A stretch of DNA of 7,740 bases from Rickettsiales bacterium. Lineage in GTDB: Bacteria; Pseudomonadota; Alphaproteobacteria; Rickettsiales; UBA1997. Shown here one piece after another: positions 1-7,091 of the stretch. Below the pieces are notes generated by a model. That model was not told the origin of the DNA. It worked only from the letters and a program-made list of their open reading frames with translations, and did not search any database. Positions within the stretch are counted from its first letter, which is position 1. The number at the start of each line of letters is the position of its first letter. The position numbers and the translations under genes are program-made. Location: positions 1 through 7,740 of the forward strand of contig CANGNU010000043.1 in NCBI GenBank assembly GCA_947455365.1, read 5' to 3'.

Positions 1-1
1 A

Positions 2-985
2 TTATCGACCGCCTTAAATCAAGCGCAAGCTAAAGAGAATGGTGCGGCAAATGTTACTCTGGGCGCTAAAGAGTATCAATCTTATCAAGAATTTTTAGCT
101 GAGCGCGAGAAAAATGCAAAAGCAATTGAAGTGGCTGCCGTTAAACCCAAGGATGAAAAAAAGTCCAAAAGATTTTCTTTTGGTTTAAGGTTTGGATATC
201 AAGAAGATAATTTTGCTTTTGATACGCCAGCTGGTCATTCAATATTAAGTTGGCGCAACATGAGAGGCTCTTCTTTTGGTGCAGATTTAGGTCTAAAAAT
301 TACCGACAACATAGATAGCATTTTTGAATATACTTATTCTAAAGTTCGTGGCCAAGGCACCGATGACGATATTCAAAATGGCTATGGAGCTTATAGCATC
401 CAGCAGGCGAGAGGGCATATAAATGATTATAGTCTAGTTACAAATTTTGATATTTATAAAAATGAATCTTTTAAACTTTCTCCCCGAATTGGTTATTTTT
501 ATAAAATTGCAAAATTAGGAATGTACGGAGGATCGTCGAATTATGCGGGTAATTTTGACGATAGCCTAGGTCAATTGACAAGATCAAAATACCATGGTCC
601 AAAAATTGGCCTAAAACTTGAAAAAAGTTTTTCGTCAGGCACAAAAGATGTTTTTATATTTGATTACTACCCTTTTGTTCAATATTCAGGAAGGCAATTT
701 TGGCCACATCGCGCAGAAGAGGATATGCGATGGGAGTTAAGAAGTTTAAATGGAAGAGGTTCGTGGTCAAGAAATCGCGGTTTAATGCTTCGCGCAGAGC
801 ATATAACAAAAATTAATGAATATTTCTCAACCAAGTTCTATGTTTTTTATGAATATATTAATGTTCGAGAGCTGCAAGAAATTACTTCCGGCGGATCTAT
901 TTATAGCAAGAGAAACAATAACTCTGCAACAGATGGCAATGCCAACTGGAACTCTTTTGGCGCCGGTCTTGGATTTATTTTTTAA
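2..985 (+). CDS. Outer-membrane beta-barrel protein, 5' end outside the window
   Basis: The frame is open from the first complete codon at 2, so the gene begins upstream. The GTG at 131 is only an internal in-frame codon and I do not use it as a start. The first ~50 visible residues are hydrophilic, rich in Ala, Lys and Glu, and look like a periplasmic or linker segment ending in a Lys-rich stretch (KDEKKSK). After that come alternating amphipathic strands with many aromatic residues (for example RFSFGLRFGY, SIFEYTYSKV, FYVFYEYINV), and the protein ends GFIF. A terminal Phe after an aromatic strand is the usual C-terminal signal for BAM-assembled outer-membrane barrels. I do not recognise the family; the spacing of 'LSWRNMRG' and a 'TDDD' loop is faintly like omptin/Protochlamydia-type barrels, but omptin signatures are absent. 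queH follows after 18 bp. Arg codons are a mix of AGA and CGN. Confidence 0.75.
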   Translation, partial: LSTALNQAQAKENGAANVTLGAKEYQSYQEFLAEREKNAKAIEVAAVKPKDEKKSKRFSFGLRFGYQEDNFAFDTPAGHSILSWRNMRGSSFGADLGLKITDNIDSIFEYTYSKVRGQGTDDDIQNGYGAYSIQQARGHINDYSLVTNFDIYKNESFKLSPRIGYFYKIAKLGMYGGSSNYAGNFDDSLGQLTRSKYHGPKIGLKLEKSFSSGTKDVFIFDYYPFVQYSGRQFWPHRAEEDMRWELRSLNGRGSWSRNRGLMLRAEHITKINEYFSTKFYVFYEYINVRELQEITSGGSIYSKRNNNSATDGNANWNSFGAGLGFIF

Positions 986-1003
986 CAACAATCTGACGCT
1001 AAA

Positions 1004-1693
1004 ATGTCACAAAATTTAGAAACAATGAATTACGAATTAACTTTGCCAGAAGAGGCTGGCAATGTATTGCTGCACAGCTGCTGTGCGCCTTGTGCCGGCG
1101 ACCTTATGGAGCGCATGAAAGAATCGGGAATTGATGTTACAATTTTTTTCTACAATCCAAATATTCACCCAAAAAAAGAATATGAAATTCGCAAGAATGA
1201 AAATATTCGCTTCGCCGAGAAGCTAGGAATTCCCTTTATCGACGCCGATTACGATGTACAAAATTGGTTTGCTCGTGCCAAAGGTTTAGAATATTCGCCC
1301 GAACGCGGCGAACGCTGCACCAAATGCTTCGACATGCGCTTTGAACGCACGGCGCTCTACGCCTACGAGCATGGCTTCAAAACCATCACTTCTTCATTAG
1401 GAATTTCGCGCTGGAAAAATATGGAGCAAATTAACGATTGTGGCATTCGTGCTGCTAAAAATTATGAAGGAATAAACTATTGGACCTATAACTGGCGCAA
1501 GGCTGGAGGCTCTGAGCGCATGTATCAAATTGCCAAAAAAGAAGAATTTTACAAACAAGAATATTGTGGTTGCATTTTTTCTTTGCGCGATAGCAACGAG
1601 TGGCGTGTTAGTAAGGGCCGCGAAGAAATTAAGATTGGTGAAGAATTTTATTGCGAGAGTGGATTGGATAAAAAATTTACACAAAAAAAATAG
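1004..1693 (+). CDS. queH: Epoxyqueuosine reductase QueH
   Basis: QueH is the non-QueG enzyme for the last step of queuosine synthesis: it reduces epoxyqueuosine to queuosine at position 34 of tRNAs with GUN anticodons, in the cytoplasm, using an iron-sulfur cluster. The 229-residue product has the family's cysteine sets in order: HSCCAPC (Cys26, Cys27, Cys30), ERCTKC (Cys105, Cys108) and EYCGC (Cys188, Cys190). It also has the [16 protein letters not shown] and [12 protein letters not shown] segments that I associate with the proteobacterial branch. Length is normal for the family. The ATG at 1004 is the first in the frame after the upstream stop; an ATG at 1025 (Met8) would also leave the first Cys motif intact. 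No Shine-Dalgarno is visible before either. It sits between two outer-membrane barrel genes with very short gaps, probably one operon, although no functional link between them is known. Confidence 0.95.
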   Translation: MSQNLETMNYELTLPEEAGNVLLHSCCAPCAGDLMERMKESGIDVTIFFYNPNIHPKKEYEIRKNENIRFAEKLGIPFIDADYDVQNWFARAKGLEYSPERGERCTKCFDMRFERTALYAYEHGFKTITSSLGISRWKNMEQINDCGIRAAKNYEGINYWTYNWRKAGGSERMYQIAKKEEFYKQEYCGCIFSLRDSNEWRVSKGREEIKIGEEFYCESGLDKKFTQKK

Positions 1694-1709
1694 TCAACTC
1701 TTGTTGTTC

Positions 1710-3206
1710 ATGATTAAATCTAGAAAATTTCTATTTAAAACTTTCCTCTATCTTCTTATGACAATGCCAATAACGGCAAGGTCTGGGCAGGTTAATGACA
1801 TTATAAAATCTAGCACTGCTGCAGAAGGTTGTGCAGTAAAAACTTCAGAAAATTTTGCTACAAAATTTTATCAAACTTATAAAGAGCATTTAAAATATGA
1901 CGGCGAAAATGCTGCAAAGCTTGAGCATAACGGCGATGTTGCCGACGCTCCGCTTGATTCGCCGCCATTTCCTAATGCCACTTGGTCAATAGGCGGTGTA
2001 TCGCCGCTGGGCTATGCTGACACTGCTGTCACGCCTTTAATGGATACAATTTATTGCGGCGAAAATGGTGCAAAAATAAAGCAATCTCGCATCAAACTTT
2101 ATGGCTGGATTAATGGCGGAGGCAATATTAGCAGCTCGCGCAGCCATTATGATATTGCTAGCGGCAGTGGTGGAAATTTTCCCGTTGCTTTCGATCCTTA
2201 CCCAAATCAATTTACGCTCAATCAAACAATTATTAACCTAGAGCGCGTTCCCGATACAGTGCAGCGCGATCGTATTGATTACGGCTTTCGCCTTACAGGC
2301 ATCTATGGCACCGATTATAAATATACTTTTTCCAACCATTTATTTAGCGACCAATATTTAAAAGATCACAAAAAATACGGCGTCGATTTAATGATGTTTT
2401 ATGGCGATATTTATATTCCATACATTGCCAAAGGCTTGAATATCAAGGTTGGGCGCTATGCTTCAATTCCAGATATTGAAACGCAATTTGCGCCAAATAA
2501 TTATTCTTACAGCCATTCTTTGCTTTATACTTATGGCCCCTACATGCATGAAGGAGTAGTCTCTTCGCTAAAATTAAATAAAAATTGGACAGCGCAATTT
2601 GAGGTTTTTGCTGGCACTGATGTTGCAATTAACGATAAGCGTAATCGAAAATTAACCTCGGGAGCCTGCATCAATTGGACTTCTGACAGTGGCAATGATA
2701 ATTTTTATCCGTGCTTTAATGGCATTAATAATGGCAAATATTCCTATAACAATGTGCAGCAAGTTGTTGCAACTTGGTACCATAAATTCAATTCAAAATG
2801 GCATACTGCAACCGAAGGATACTACATGTGGCAGCGCGCCGTTCCTAGTGTTGATGACGCAAATGCCCCACCAATTATTGTTGGTTCTAATGGCGCAAAT
2901 TGCAAGGTGGGTGATGCAACTTGTCGTGCTTCAGCATTTTCAATGCTTAATTATATTTCTTATAAATTTACTTCGAAAGATTCCTTCACTTTGCGCAACG
3001 AATTTTTTAAAGATAATCGCGGTCAAAGAACGGGCTATAAAACGCTTTATACTGAACATACAATTGGCTGGAACCACTGGATTGGCGATGTAATTACCAT
3101 TCGCCCTGAATTGCGTTTTGATCATTCATACGACATAAAAGCCTATGATGGTGGACGCAAAGCAAGTCAATATATGCTTGCAACTGATATGATTATACGC
3201 TTTTAG
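1710..3206 (+). CDS. Outer-membrane beta-barrel protein, BBP2/OmpL-like porin family
   Basis: A 498-residue secreted barrel protein, probably a porin-like channel. The frame is open further upstream (to about 1530) inside queH, but the ATG at 1710 begins a clear signal peptide: MIKSRKFLFK, a hydrophobic core FLYLLMTMPITA, then polar mature sequence. Residues ~30-120 are a loosely conserved N-terminal segment. The barrel region starts near residue 125 with IKLYGWINGGGNISSS and carries family hallmarks: RVPDTVQRDRIDYGFRL, VGRYASIPDIETQFAPNNY, YSHSLLYTYGPYMHEG, YNNVQQVVATWYHKF. These match the putative beta-barrel porin-2 family (PF07642). It ends DMIIRF, with the terminal Phe expected of a BAM substrate. 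It starts 16 bp after queH and its stop lies only 4 bp from the 3' end of the convergent tRNA gene. The substrate cannot be deduced. Confidence is high for the fold and family. Confidence 0.88.
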   Translation: MIKSRKFLFKTFLYLLMTMPITARSGQVNDIIKSSTAAEGCAVKTSENFATKFYQTYKEHLKYDGENAAKLEHNGDVADAPLDSPPFPNATWSIGGVSPLGYADTAVTPLMDTIYCGENGAKIKQSRIKLYGWINGGGNISSSRSHYDIASGSGGNFPVAFDPYPNQFTLNQTIINLERVPDTVQRDRIDYGFRLTGIYGTDYKYTFSNHLFSDQYLKDHKKYGVDLMMFYGDIYIPYIAKGLNIKVGRYASIPDIETQFAPNNYSYSHSLLYTYGPYMHEGVVSSLKLNKNWTAQFEVFAGTDVAINDKRNRKLTSGACINWTSDSGNDNFYPCFNGINNGKYSYNNVQQVVATWYHKFNSKWHTATEGYYMWQRAVPSVDDANAPPIIVGSNGANCKVGDATCRASAFSMLNYISYKFTSKDSFTLRNEFFKDNRGQRTGYKTLYTEHTIGWNHWIGDVITIRPELRFDHSYDIKAYDGGRKASQYMLATDMIIRF

Positions 3207-3210
3207 GAAC

Positions 3211-3285
3211 TGGAGCGGGCGAAGGGATTCGAACCCTCGACATCCACCTTGGCAAGGTGGCACTCTACCACTGAGCTACGCCCGC
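3211..3285 (-). tRNA. tRNA-Gly(GCC)
   Basis: Read on the minus strand, a full cloverleaf forms. The acceptor stem is GCGGGCG (3285-3279) pairing with CGCCCGC (3221-3215), followed by discriminator U (3214) and an encoded CCA (3213-3211). The D arm contains GCTCAGTGGTAGAGT. The anticodon stem CCACC/GGTGG encloses loop TTGCCAA, with anticodon GCC at 3253-3251, which reads GGC and GGU glycine codons. The T arm is GAGGG-TTCGAAT-CCCTT, with one G-U pair at its base. It is the only minus-strand gene seen, and its 3' end lies 4 bp from the stop of the preceding barrel gene. No rho-independent terminator was seen beyond it, so its transcript probably extends antisense into that gene before processing. 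Confidence 0.98.
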
Positions 3286-3315
3286 ATTTAGGTAGGATTT
3301 TTAAAACGAGCAGCT

Positions 3316-3343
3316 ACTTTAAAAGCGAAGAAATAATTTGCAA
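3316..3343 (-). promoter_or_regulatory. Possible sigma70-type promoter for tRNA-Gly
   Basis: On the minus strand, TTGCAA (3343-3338) and TAAAGT (3321-3316) are 16 bp apart. Each matches the E. coli consensus at 4 of 6 bases, and they would start transcription about 25 bp before the mature tRNA. The region is A+T-rich, so chance matches are likely. This is the best candidate seen, not a firm call. Confidence 0.28.
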
Positions 3344-3365
3344 GTAATCTATTCTAATTTATTCT
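3338..3365 (+). promoter_or_regulatory. Possible promoter for the BON lipoprotein-mtaB unit
   Basis: TTGCAA (3338-3343) is its own reverse complement, so it could also act as a -35 on the plus strand. It is followed 16 bp later by TATTCT (3360-3365), which matches TATAAT at 4 of 6. This would give a leader of roughly 55-60 bases before the ATG at 3430. Some promoter is needed in 3286-3429 because the upstream neighbour is a convergent tRNA. The exact boxes are uncertain. Confidence 0.25.
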
Positions 3366-3420
3366 AAGTGTCACAGTGTAACAACCCTTAGAAACCCTTG
3401 TATTTCAAGCCTTAAGCCTT
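3351..3420. repeat. Three successive pairs of short direct repeats in the intergenic region
   Basis: ATTCTAA occurs at 3351-3357 and 3361-3367. AACCCTT occurs at 3383-3389 and 3393-3399. AAGCCTT occurs at 3407-3413 and 3414-3420. The first two pairs have copies exactly 10 bp apart, about one DNA turn, which is how tandem protein-binding sites are often spaced. They lie just upstream of the BON lipoprotein start. The repeats are plain in the sequence; a role as operator or activator sites is only a guess. Confidence 0.4.
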
Positions 3421-3429
3421 GTTTAAATT

Positions 3430-4026
3430 ATGAAAAAACTTTCTGCTCTTCTGCTAGTTTTGCTTTTAACCGCCTCTTGCGTTGAAACGGTTGTGGTTGG
3501 ATCGCTGGCAACCATTGTGGTTGTAACCCGCGAGAAGACTCTTGAAAGCACCAAAGATGATGTAATCATTGCTGCAAAAATTGATAAAGAATTTTTAGAA
3601 AGCGGTTTAAAAAGCCCGCGCAACTCGGTGTCTGTAATGGTTAATGAGGGCAGGGTGTTACTTACAGGAATTGTCCGCGATGCCGATAAAGGCCGCACCG
3701 CAATTGTTGTGCCATGGAAAATTTTTGGCGTAAAAGAAGTAATTGATGAAATTGAAATTAGTGATCAAAATGTTAAGGTGGTTGATTACGGCGGCGATTT
3801 TCGTGATTCTTTCATCACTTCTTTAATCAAATCAAAATTATTTTTTAACCAAAAAATTATTCCCGCAAACTATAAAATTCTTACCTTCAGAAAAGTGGTT
3901 TATGTTTTTGGCGTAGCCCGCGAAGACACTGATATCAAAGAAGTGCTGCGAATAATTTCTAAAACCTCTGGCGTAAAAAAAGTGGTTAATCATGTAATTT
4001 TAGCCAATGACAGTCGCAGAAAATAA
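3430..4026 (+). CDS. Dual-BON-domain lipoprotein, DolP (YraP)-like
   Basis: A 198-residue envelope lipoprotein. The N-terminus MKKLSALLLVLLLTASC is a type II signal peptide with lipobox LTAS-C, so Cys17 should be lipidated. Two BON domains follow. The first (residues ~44-112) contains VMVNEGRVLLTGIVRD and the closing GVKEVIDEIEI. The second (~126-193) contains ITSLIKSKL, VVYVFGVARE and GVKKVVNHVIL. This order and length match DolP of E. coli (about 190 residues), an outer-membrane lipoprotein that binds anionic phospholipids and supports barrel-protein assembly and envelope integrity. The same role here is inferred from architecture. No Shine-Dalgarno precedes the ATG. The last 20 bp overlap the start of mtaB, so the two are probably co-transcribed and perhaps translationally coupled. 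Other periplasmic BON proteins (OsmY-type) lack the lipobox, which favours the DolP reading. Confidence 0.87.
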   Translation: MKKLSALLLVLLLTASCVETVVVGSLATIVVVTREKTLESTKDDVIIAAKIDKEFLESGLKSPRNSVSVMVNEGRVLLTGIVRDADKGRTAIVVPWKIFGVKEVIDEIEISDQNVKVVDYGGDFRDSFITSLIKSKLFFNQKIIPANYKILTFRKVVYVFGVAREDTDIKEVLRIISKTSGVKKVVNHVILANDSRRK

Positions 4027-5497
4027 TAATCAGGTTGTTACTTTTGGCTGTCGTTTGAATGCTTATGAAAGTGAGGCAATCAAGAAGGCTGTAGGTGATT
4101 CGGGCCAAAAAAATTTAATCGTATTCAATAGTTGCGCCGTTACCTCTGAAGCTGAAAGGCAGTTGCGACAAGCTGTACGAAGGGCGCGCAAAGATAATCC
4201 GCTAGCAAAAATTGTTGTAACAGGTTGCGCCGCACAAATTGATCCTGAAAAATATGCCAAGATGGCAGAGGTTGATTTGGTGCTGGGAAACCTAGAGAAA
4301 TCTAGTGCCGCAAGTTATGGTGAAATTGCCGCGATGACGGAAAATTCTGCTAGTATAGCAAAATATACCAGTAGAAATTTTCATGATAAAAATTCTGAGA
4401 AAGAAAACAACAATGCCGTTGAGCCTTTAGAATCAAGCTCTCATAACCATAGCGCAATTCATCATCATGCAATTTCTGCTGAAAAAAAATCTGATACACA
4501 ACATCAAGACAAACTTTTTCTTGATGCAAAAACCGCTGCTGCAAATTTTCTAACCCCTGACGAGACCGCTAAAATCAAGGTTAACGACATTATGGCGGTG
4601 AAAGATGCCGCACCGCAATTAGTATCATATTTTGAAAATAAAACTCGCGCATTTCTTGAAATTCAAAATGGCTGCAATCATCGCTGTACTTTTTGTATAA
4701 TTCCGTTTGGCCGCGGTAATAGCCGCTCGGTGGCCTTTGGTGAAATTGCTGCGCAAGTAAAAAAAATGGTCGAAATGGGCCACAAAGAAGTGGTTTTAAC
4801 GGGTGTTGATATTTCTGAATATGGCCAAGATTTAGCTTCGCCAATTTCGTTGTCACAAATGATTAAACGCTTGCTGGTATTGGTTCCGCAGCTTCCGCGT
4901 TTGCGATTATCTTCTATCGATGTTGCTGAAATTGATGATGGAATTCTCGATTTAATCGCCAATGAAAAACGCTTCATGCCCTACTTACACTTGAGTGTGC
5001 AGTCTGGCGATGATTTAATTCTCAAGCGCATGGCAAGAAGACATAACCGCGCGCAAGTTTTAGAATTTTGCACCAAAGCGCGCCAATTAAGGCCCGAAAT
5101 TACTTTCGGCGCCGACATTATCGCTGGCTTTCCCACCGAAACTGACGAAATGTTTGCTAACAGTTTGAGTTTAATTCACGAAGCAGGAATATCGTTCACC
5201 CACATTTTCCCCTACTCAAAACGCTCTGGAACCCCAGCTGCCAAGATGCCGCAGCTTAATGGCTTAGTAATAAAACGCAGGGCAAAAATTCTTCGCGAAG
5301 CCGGAGAAAAAGAATTACAAAAATATTTACAACAACAAATTGGCAAAACGCTAACAGTGATTGTAGAAAAAAATAACATCGCCAAATCAGAAAATTTTCT
5401 CGATGTAAAATTAATTACTGAAGAAAAGTTAAATGCTGGCGAGATTAGAGAAATAAGGGTTTTAGCAGTTGAAGGAAATTTTCTAATCGCTAAATAA
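4007..5497 (+). CDS. mtaB: tRNA t6A37 methylthiotransferase MtaB, with a ~70-residue insertion
   Basis: MtaB is a radical-SAM methylthiotransferase that converts t6A at position 37 of ANN-decoding tRNAs to ms2t6A, using two 4Fe-4S clusters. The N-terminal MTTase domain has the three cluster cysteines: GCRLN (Cys15), NSCAVT (Cys43) and TGCAAQ (Cys74). The radical-SAM domain begins with CNHRCTFC (Cys223, Cys227, Cys230), followed by IIPFGRGNSRS, VVLTGVD, LHLSVQSGDD and GADIIAGFPTE. A C-terminal TRAM-like part ends the protein. At 496 residues it is longer than the usual ~420-450. The extra length is a low-complexity, His/Ser/Glu-rich stretch at about residues 113-188 (including HNHSAIHHH), between the MTTase and radical-SAM domains, in an uninterrupted frame. 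The ATG at 4007 gives the short N-terminus normal for the family and overlaps the BON gene by 20 bp. All catalytic cysteines are present, so it is probably active. Confidence 0.95.
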   Translation: MTVAENNNQVVTFGCRLNAYESEAIKKAVGDSGQKNLIVFNSCAVTSEAERQLRQAVRRARKDNPLAKIVVTGCAAQIDPEKYAKMAEVDLVLGNLEKSSAASYGEIAAMTENSASIAKYTSRNFHDKNSEKENNNAVEPLESSSHNHSAIHHHAISAEKKSDTQHQDKLFLDAKTAAANFLTPDETAKIKVNDIMAVKDAAPQLVSYFENKTRAFLEIQNGCNHRCTFCIIPFGRGNSRSVAFGEIAAQVKKMVEMGHKEVVLTGVDISEYGQDLASPISLSQMIKRLLVLVPQLPRLRLSSIDVAEIDDGILDLIANEKRFMPYLHLSVQSGDDLILKRMARRHNRAQVLEFCTKARQLRPEITFGADIIAGFPTETDEMFANSLSLIHEAGISFTHIFPYSKRSGTPAAKMPQLNGLVIKRRAKILREAGEKELQKYLQQQIGKTLTVIVEKNNIAKSENFLDVKLITEEKLNAGEIREIRVLAVEGNFLIAK

Positions 5498-5517
5498 CAA
5501 ATATTAATTACCGCGAT

Positions 5518-7080
5518 ATGTCAAAAAACTCATTAACAAAAATTACAGAGATTTTAAAAGGCTCGCTAGGAAAGGTTGATGGATTGAGCGATGATTTTGA
5601 ATGGAAAAAGGTGGGGAATTTCTCTGTTATTACGGGAAAAAATGGTAGCGGAAAAACTAACCTTTTAAAGGTAATTCATAAAAAATGGAAAGATTTACCT
5701 GCGAGATATATTAAAGATGATTATAAGTTTTATGTTAAGGATGGAAGAATTCCTGGGCGAAGTCAATTGGACAATGGTAAAAATTTTTCAAGCCTTAAAG
5801 AAAAGATGGATGGTCATTCAATTAGTCCTGATGATGTTGATCAATTTGATAGACTTGTATTCAATTATATTCTTAAACAAAGAAAGTCATTTTTAGATAG
5901 ATACGATCAACAAATAGAAGAGCTTACAAGGATGCAAAAGTTTCAAGATACAGACTGTTTATTAGATTTGCTTCCAGACAAAGAGGAGAATTATGAGCCT
6001 TGGGATTTCATTGATAAAATTCTTAGCTCTCCTATTTCTGACGGCGATGGTTTTGATCTAAAGATAACTCTAGACAGAGTAAGTCTTAACAGGTATGAGC
6101 TAAGTTTTAAAAAAAATAAAAAAAATGTAGAGATTGAAAATTTATCCTCGGGAGAAAGAGTTGCTCTGGCAATTTCTTTTTGGATGTGGGCAAGTGAACA
6201 GGGGGCAAAAACAAAAATCTTGTTAATTGATGAGTTTGATGCCCACCTTAATCCGTGTTTAATGAAAAGCTTTGTAAATGCTATCAAAAAATATTTTGTT
6301 GATCAAGATGTGCAGGTGATTATGACAACTCACTCTCCAGTAACAGTTGCTTACGCTCGTGATTGTGGTGCTAAAATAATCTGGATGGAAGATGGCTTGA
6401 TTCAAGAGAAAAATGAGCAGAAAATTATTGAAGATTTATCTAGCGGATTAATTTCTGTAATGGATTTGATGAGTGACGTAAGGATATTGGTAAACGATGT
6501 TGGTAATAATAAAGATATTTTGTATACCGAAGGAAAGACTGATCCCATTTATCTTGATGGTGCAAAAAATATTTTTGGTTATGCGGAGAAGCTTAAAGAT
6601 ATTCACTTTATGGGATGTACTTCTGATTCAGCAATATTAGATTTTGTTAACTTGCGCACTGGTAGAGTAAAAGTTGCGCTATTTGACAATCCGGTCCTTG
6701 ATCCAGAAAGACTTGCTGCAAGAAAATATCTTGAGAAGCAAATTAAACAAAAGAATTGCAGAATTTTAAATATCCCCGAAGGATTTAATGAAATAGAGTG
6801 TTTATTTGATAAAGAATTTTTACAAAATCCCCATTCTTATCTCGCTACTCATCTTTCTGCTTTTTCTAAGAAATTTCAAAAGTATGAGCCTCACTGGGAT
6901 TGTAAGAATAAAAAATTCAATGGAGATAAAAATCCTTTTGCAAATAAAATTAAATCTATTGTTGATGAGGTAATCGCTGAAAATGATCAAGTTAAAATAG
7001 AGGCAGTTAAAAAAATTTTTAAAAATTTTGAGCCGCTTCTTGATAACATTGAAAACGCTTTTAAAAAGTCCGTTAACTAA
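5518..7080 (+). CDS. ABC/OLD-type AAA ATPase with C-terminal TOPRIM-like segment, putative defence ATPase
   Basis: A 520-residue cytoplasmic protein. The ATPase half has all motifs of the AAA_15/AAA_21 (ABC-type, SMC/OLD-like) class: Walker A GKNGSGKT (40-47), a helical, partly coiled-coil-like insert (~100-150), ABC signature LSSGER (209-214), Walker B KILLIDEFD (Asp238, Glu239) and H-loop TTHSP (His272). After ~330 a TOPRIM-like segment follows: YTEGKTD (Glu338), GCTSD (~366-370), VKVALFD (Asp390) and a Pro/Glu-rich IPEGFNEIE (419-427), as in OLD nucleases. The DxD motif is changed: Asp390 is followed by Asn-Pro rather than x-Asp. The C-terminal ~90 residues are Lys-rich and unrecognised. 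It starts 20 bp after mtaB without a Shine-Dalgarno and is followed after 11 bp by the DUF3800 gene. Arg codons are almost all AGA/AGG and the gene is A+T-rich, suggesting foreign origin. ATPase identity is firm; the TOPRIM assignment is moderate and the defence role inferred. Confidence 0.88.
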   Translation: MSKNSLTKITEILKGSLGKVDGLSDDFEWKKVGNFSVITGKNGSGKTNLLKVIHKKWKDLPARYIKDDYKFYVKDGRIPGRSQLDNGKNFSSLKEKMDGHSISPDDVDQFDRLVFNYILKQRKSFLDRYDQQIEELTRMQKFQDTDCLLDLLPDKEENYEPWDFIDKILSSPISDGDGFDLKITLDRVSLNRYELSFKKNKKNVEIENLSSGERVALAISFWMWASEQGAKTKILLIDEFDAHLNPCLMKSFVNAIKKYFVDQDVQVIMTTHSPVTVAYARDCGAKIIWMEDGLIQEKNEQKIIEDLSSGLISVMDLMSDVRILVNDVGNNKDILYTEGKTDPIYLDGAKNIFGYAEKLKDIHFMGCTSDSAILDFVNLRTGRVKVALFDNPVLDPERLAARKYLEKQIKQKNCRILNIPEGFNEIECLFDKEFLQNPHSYLATHLSAFSKKFQKYEPHWDCKNKKFNGDKNPFANKIKSIVDEVIAENDQVKIEAVKKIFKNFEPLLDNIENAFKKSVN

Positions 7081-7091
7081 AAACCAAGCCC

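Noticed and set aside
131..133. GTG as start of the first barrel gene
   Set aside because: The frame is open back to base 2 with coding-like residues and there is no signal peptide after this GTG; an outer-membrane protein needs one, so the true start is upstream of the window.
1397..1684. Minus-strand open frame opposite queH
   Set aside because: It is the complement of a well-supported queH gene, has no recognisable domain, and its hydrophobic, Phe-rich text is what A-rich coding DNA gives when read backwards.
1530..1709. Upstream extension of the second barrel gene to an earlier start inside queH
   Set aside because: It would overlap queH by over 160 bp and bury the clear signal peptide that begins at the ATG at 1710.
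2689..3093. Plus-strand open frame in another phase inside the second barrel gene
   Set aside because: It lies wholly within a gene with strong family motifs and has no motif of its own.
3211..3285. tRNA-Gly as attachment site for a mobile island containing the ATPase-DUF3800 pair
   Set aside because: Two housekeeping-type genes separate the tRNA from the pair, no integrase is seen, and no second copy of the tRNA 3' end was found in the window.
4343..4570. MtaB insertion as a frameshift or a separate small gene
   Set aside because: The frame is continuous, there is no stop, and conserved MtaB sequence resumes directly after it.
5991..6287. Minus-strand open frames opposite the ATPase gene (also 6820-7098 and 7289-7474)
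   Set aside because: They are antisense to genes with complete conserved motifs and have no domain or start context of their own.
5518..7080. Calling the ATPase a fused PARIS (AriA-AriB) protein
   Set aside because: The ATPase class and a TOPRIM-like tail fit in outline, but the TOPRIM motifs read more like OLD proteins than DUF4435, and a DUF3800 partner is not part of PARIS as I know it.
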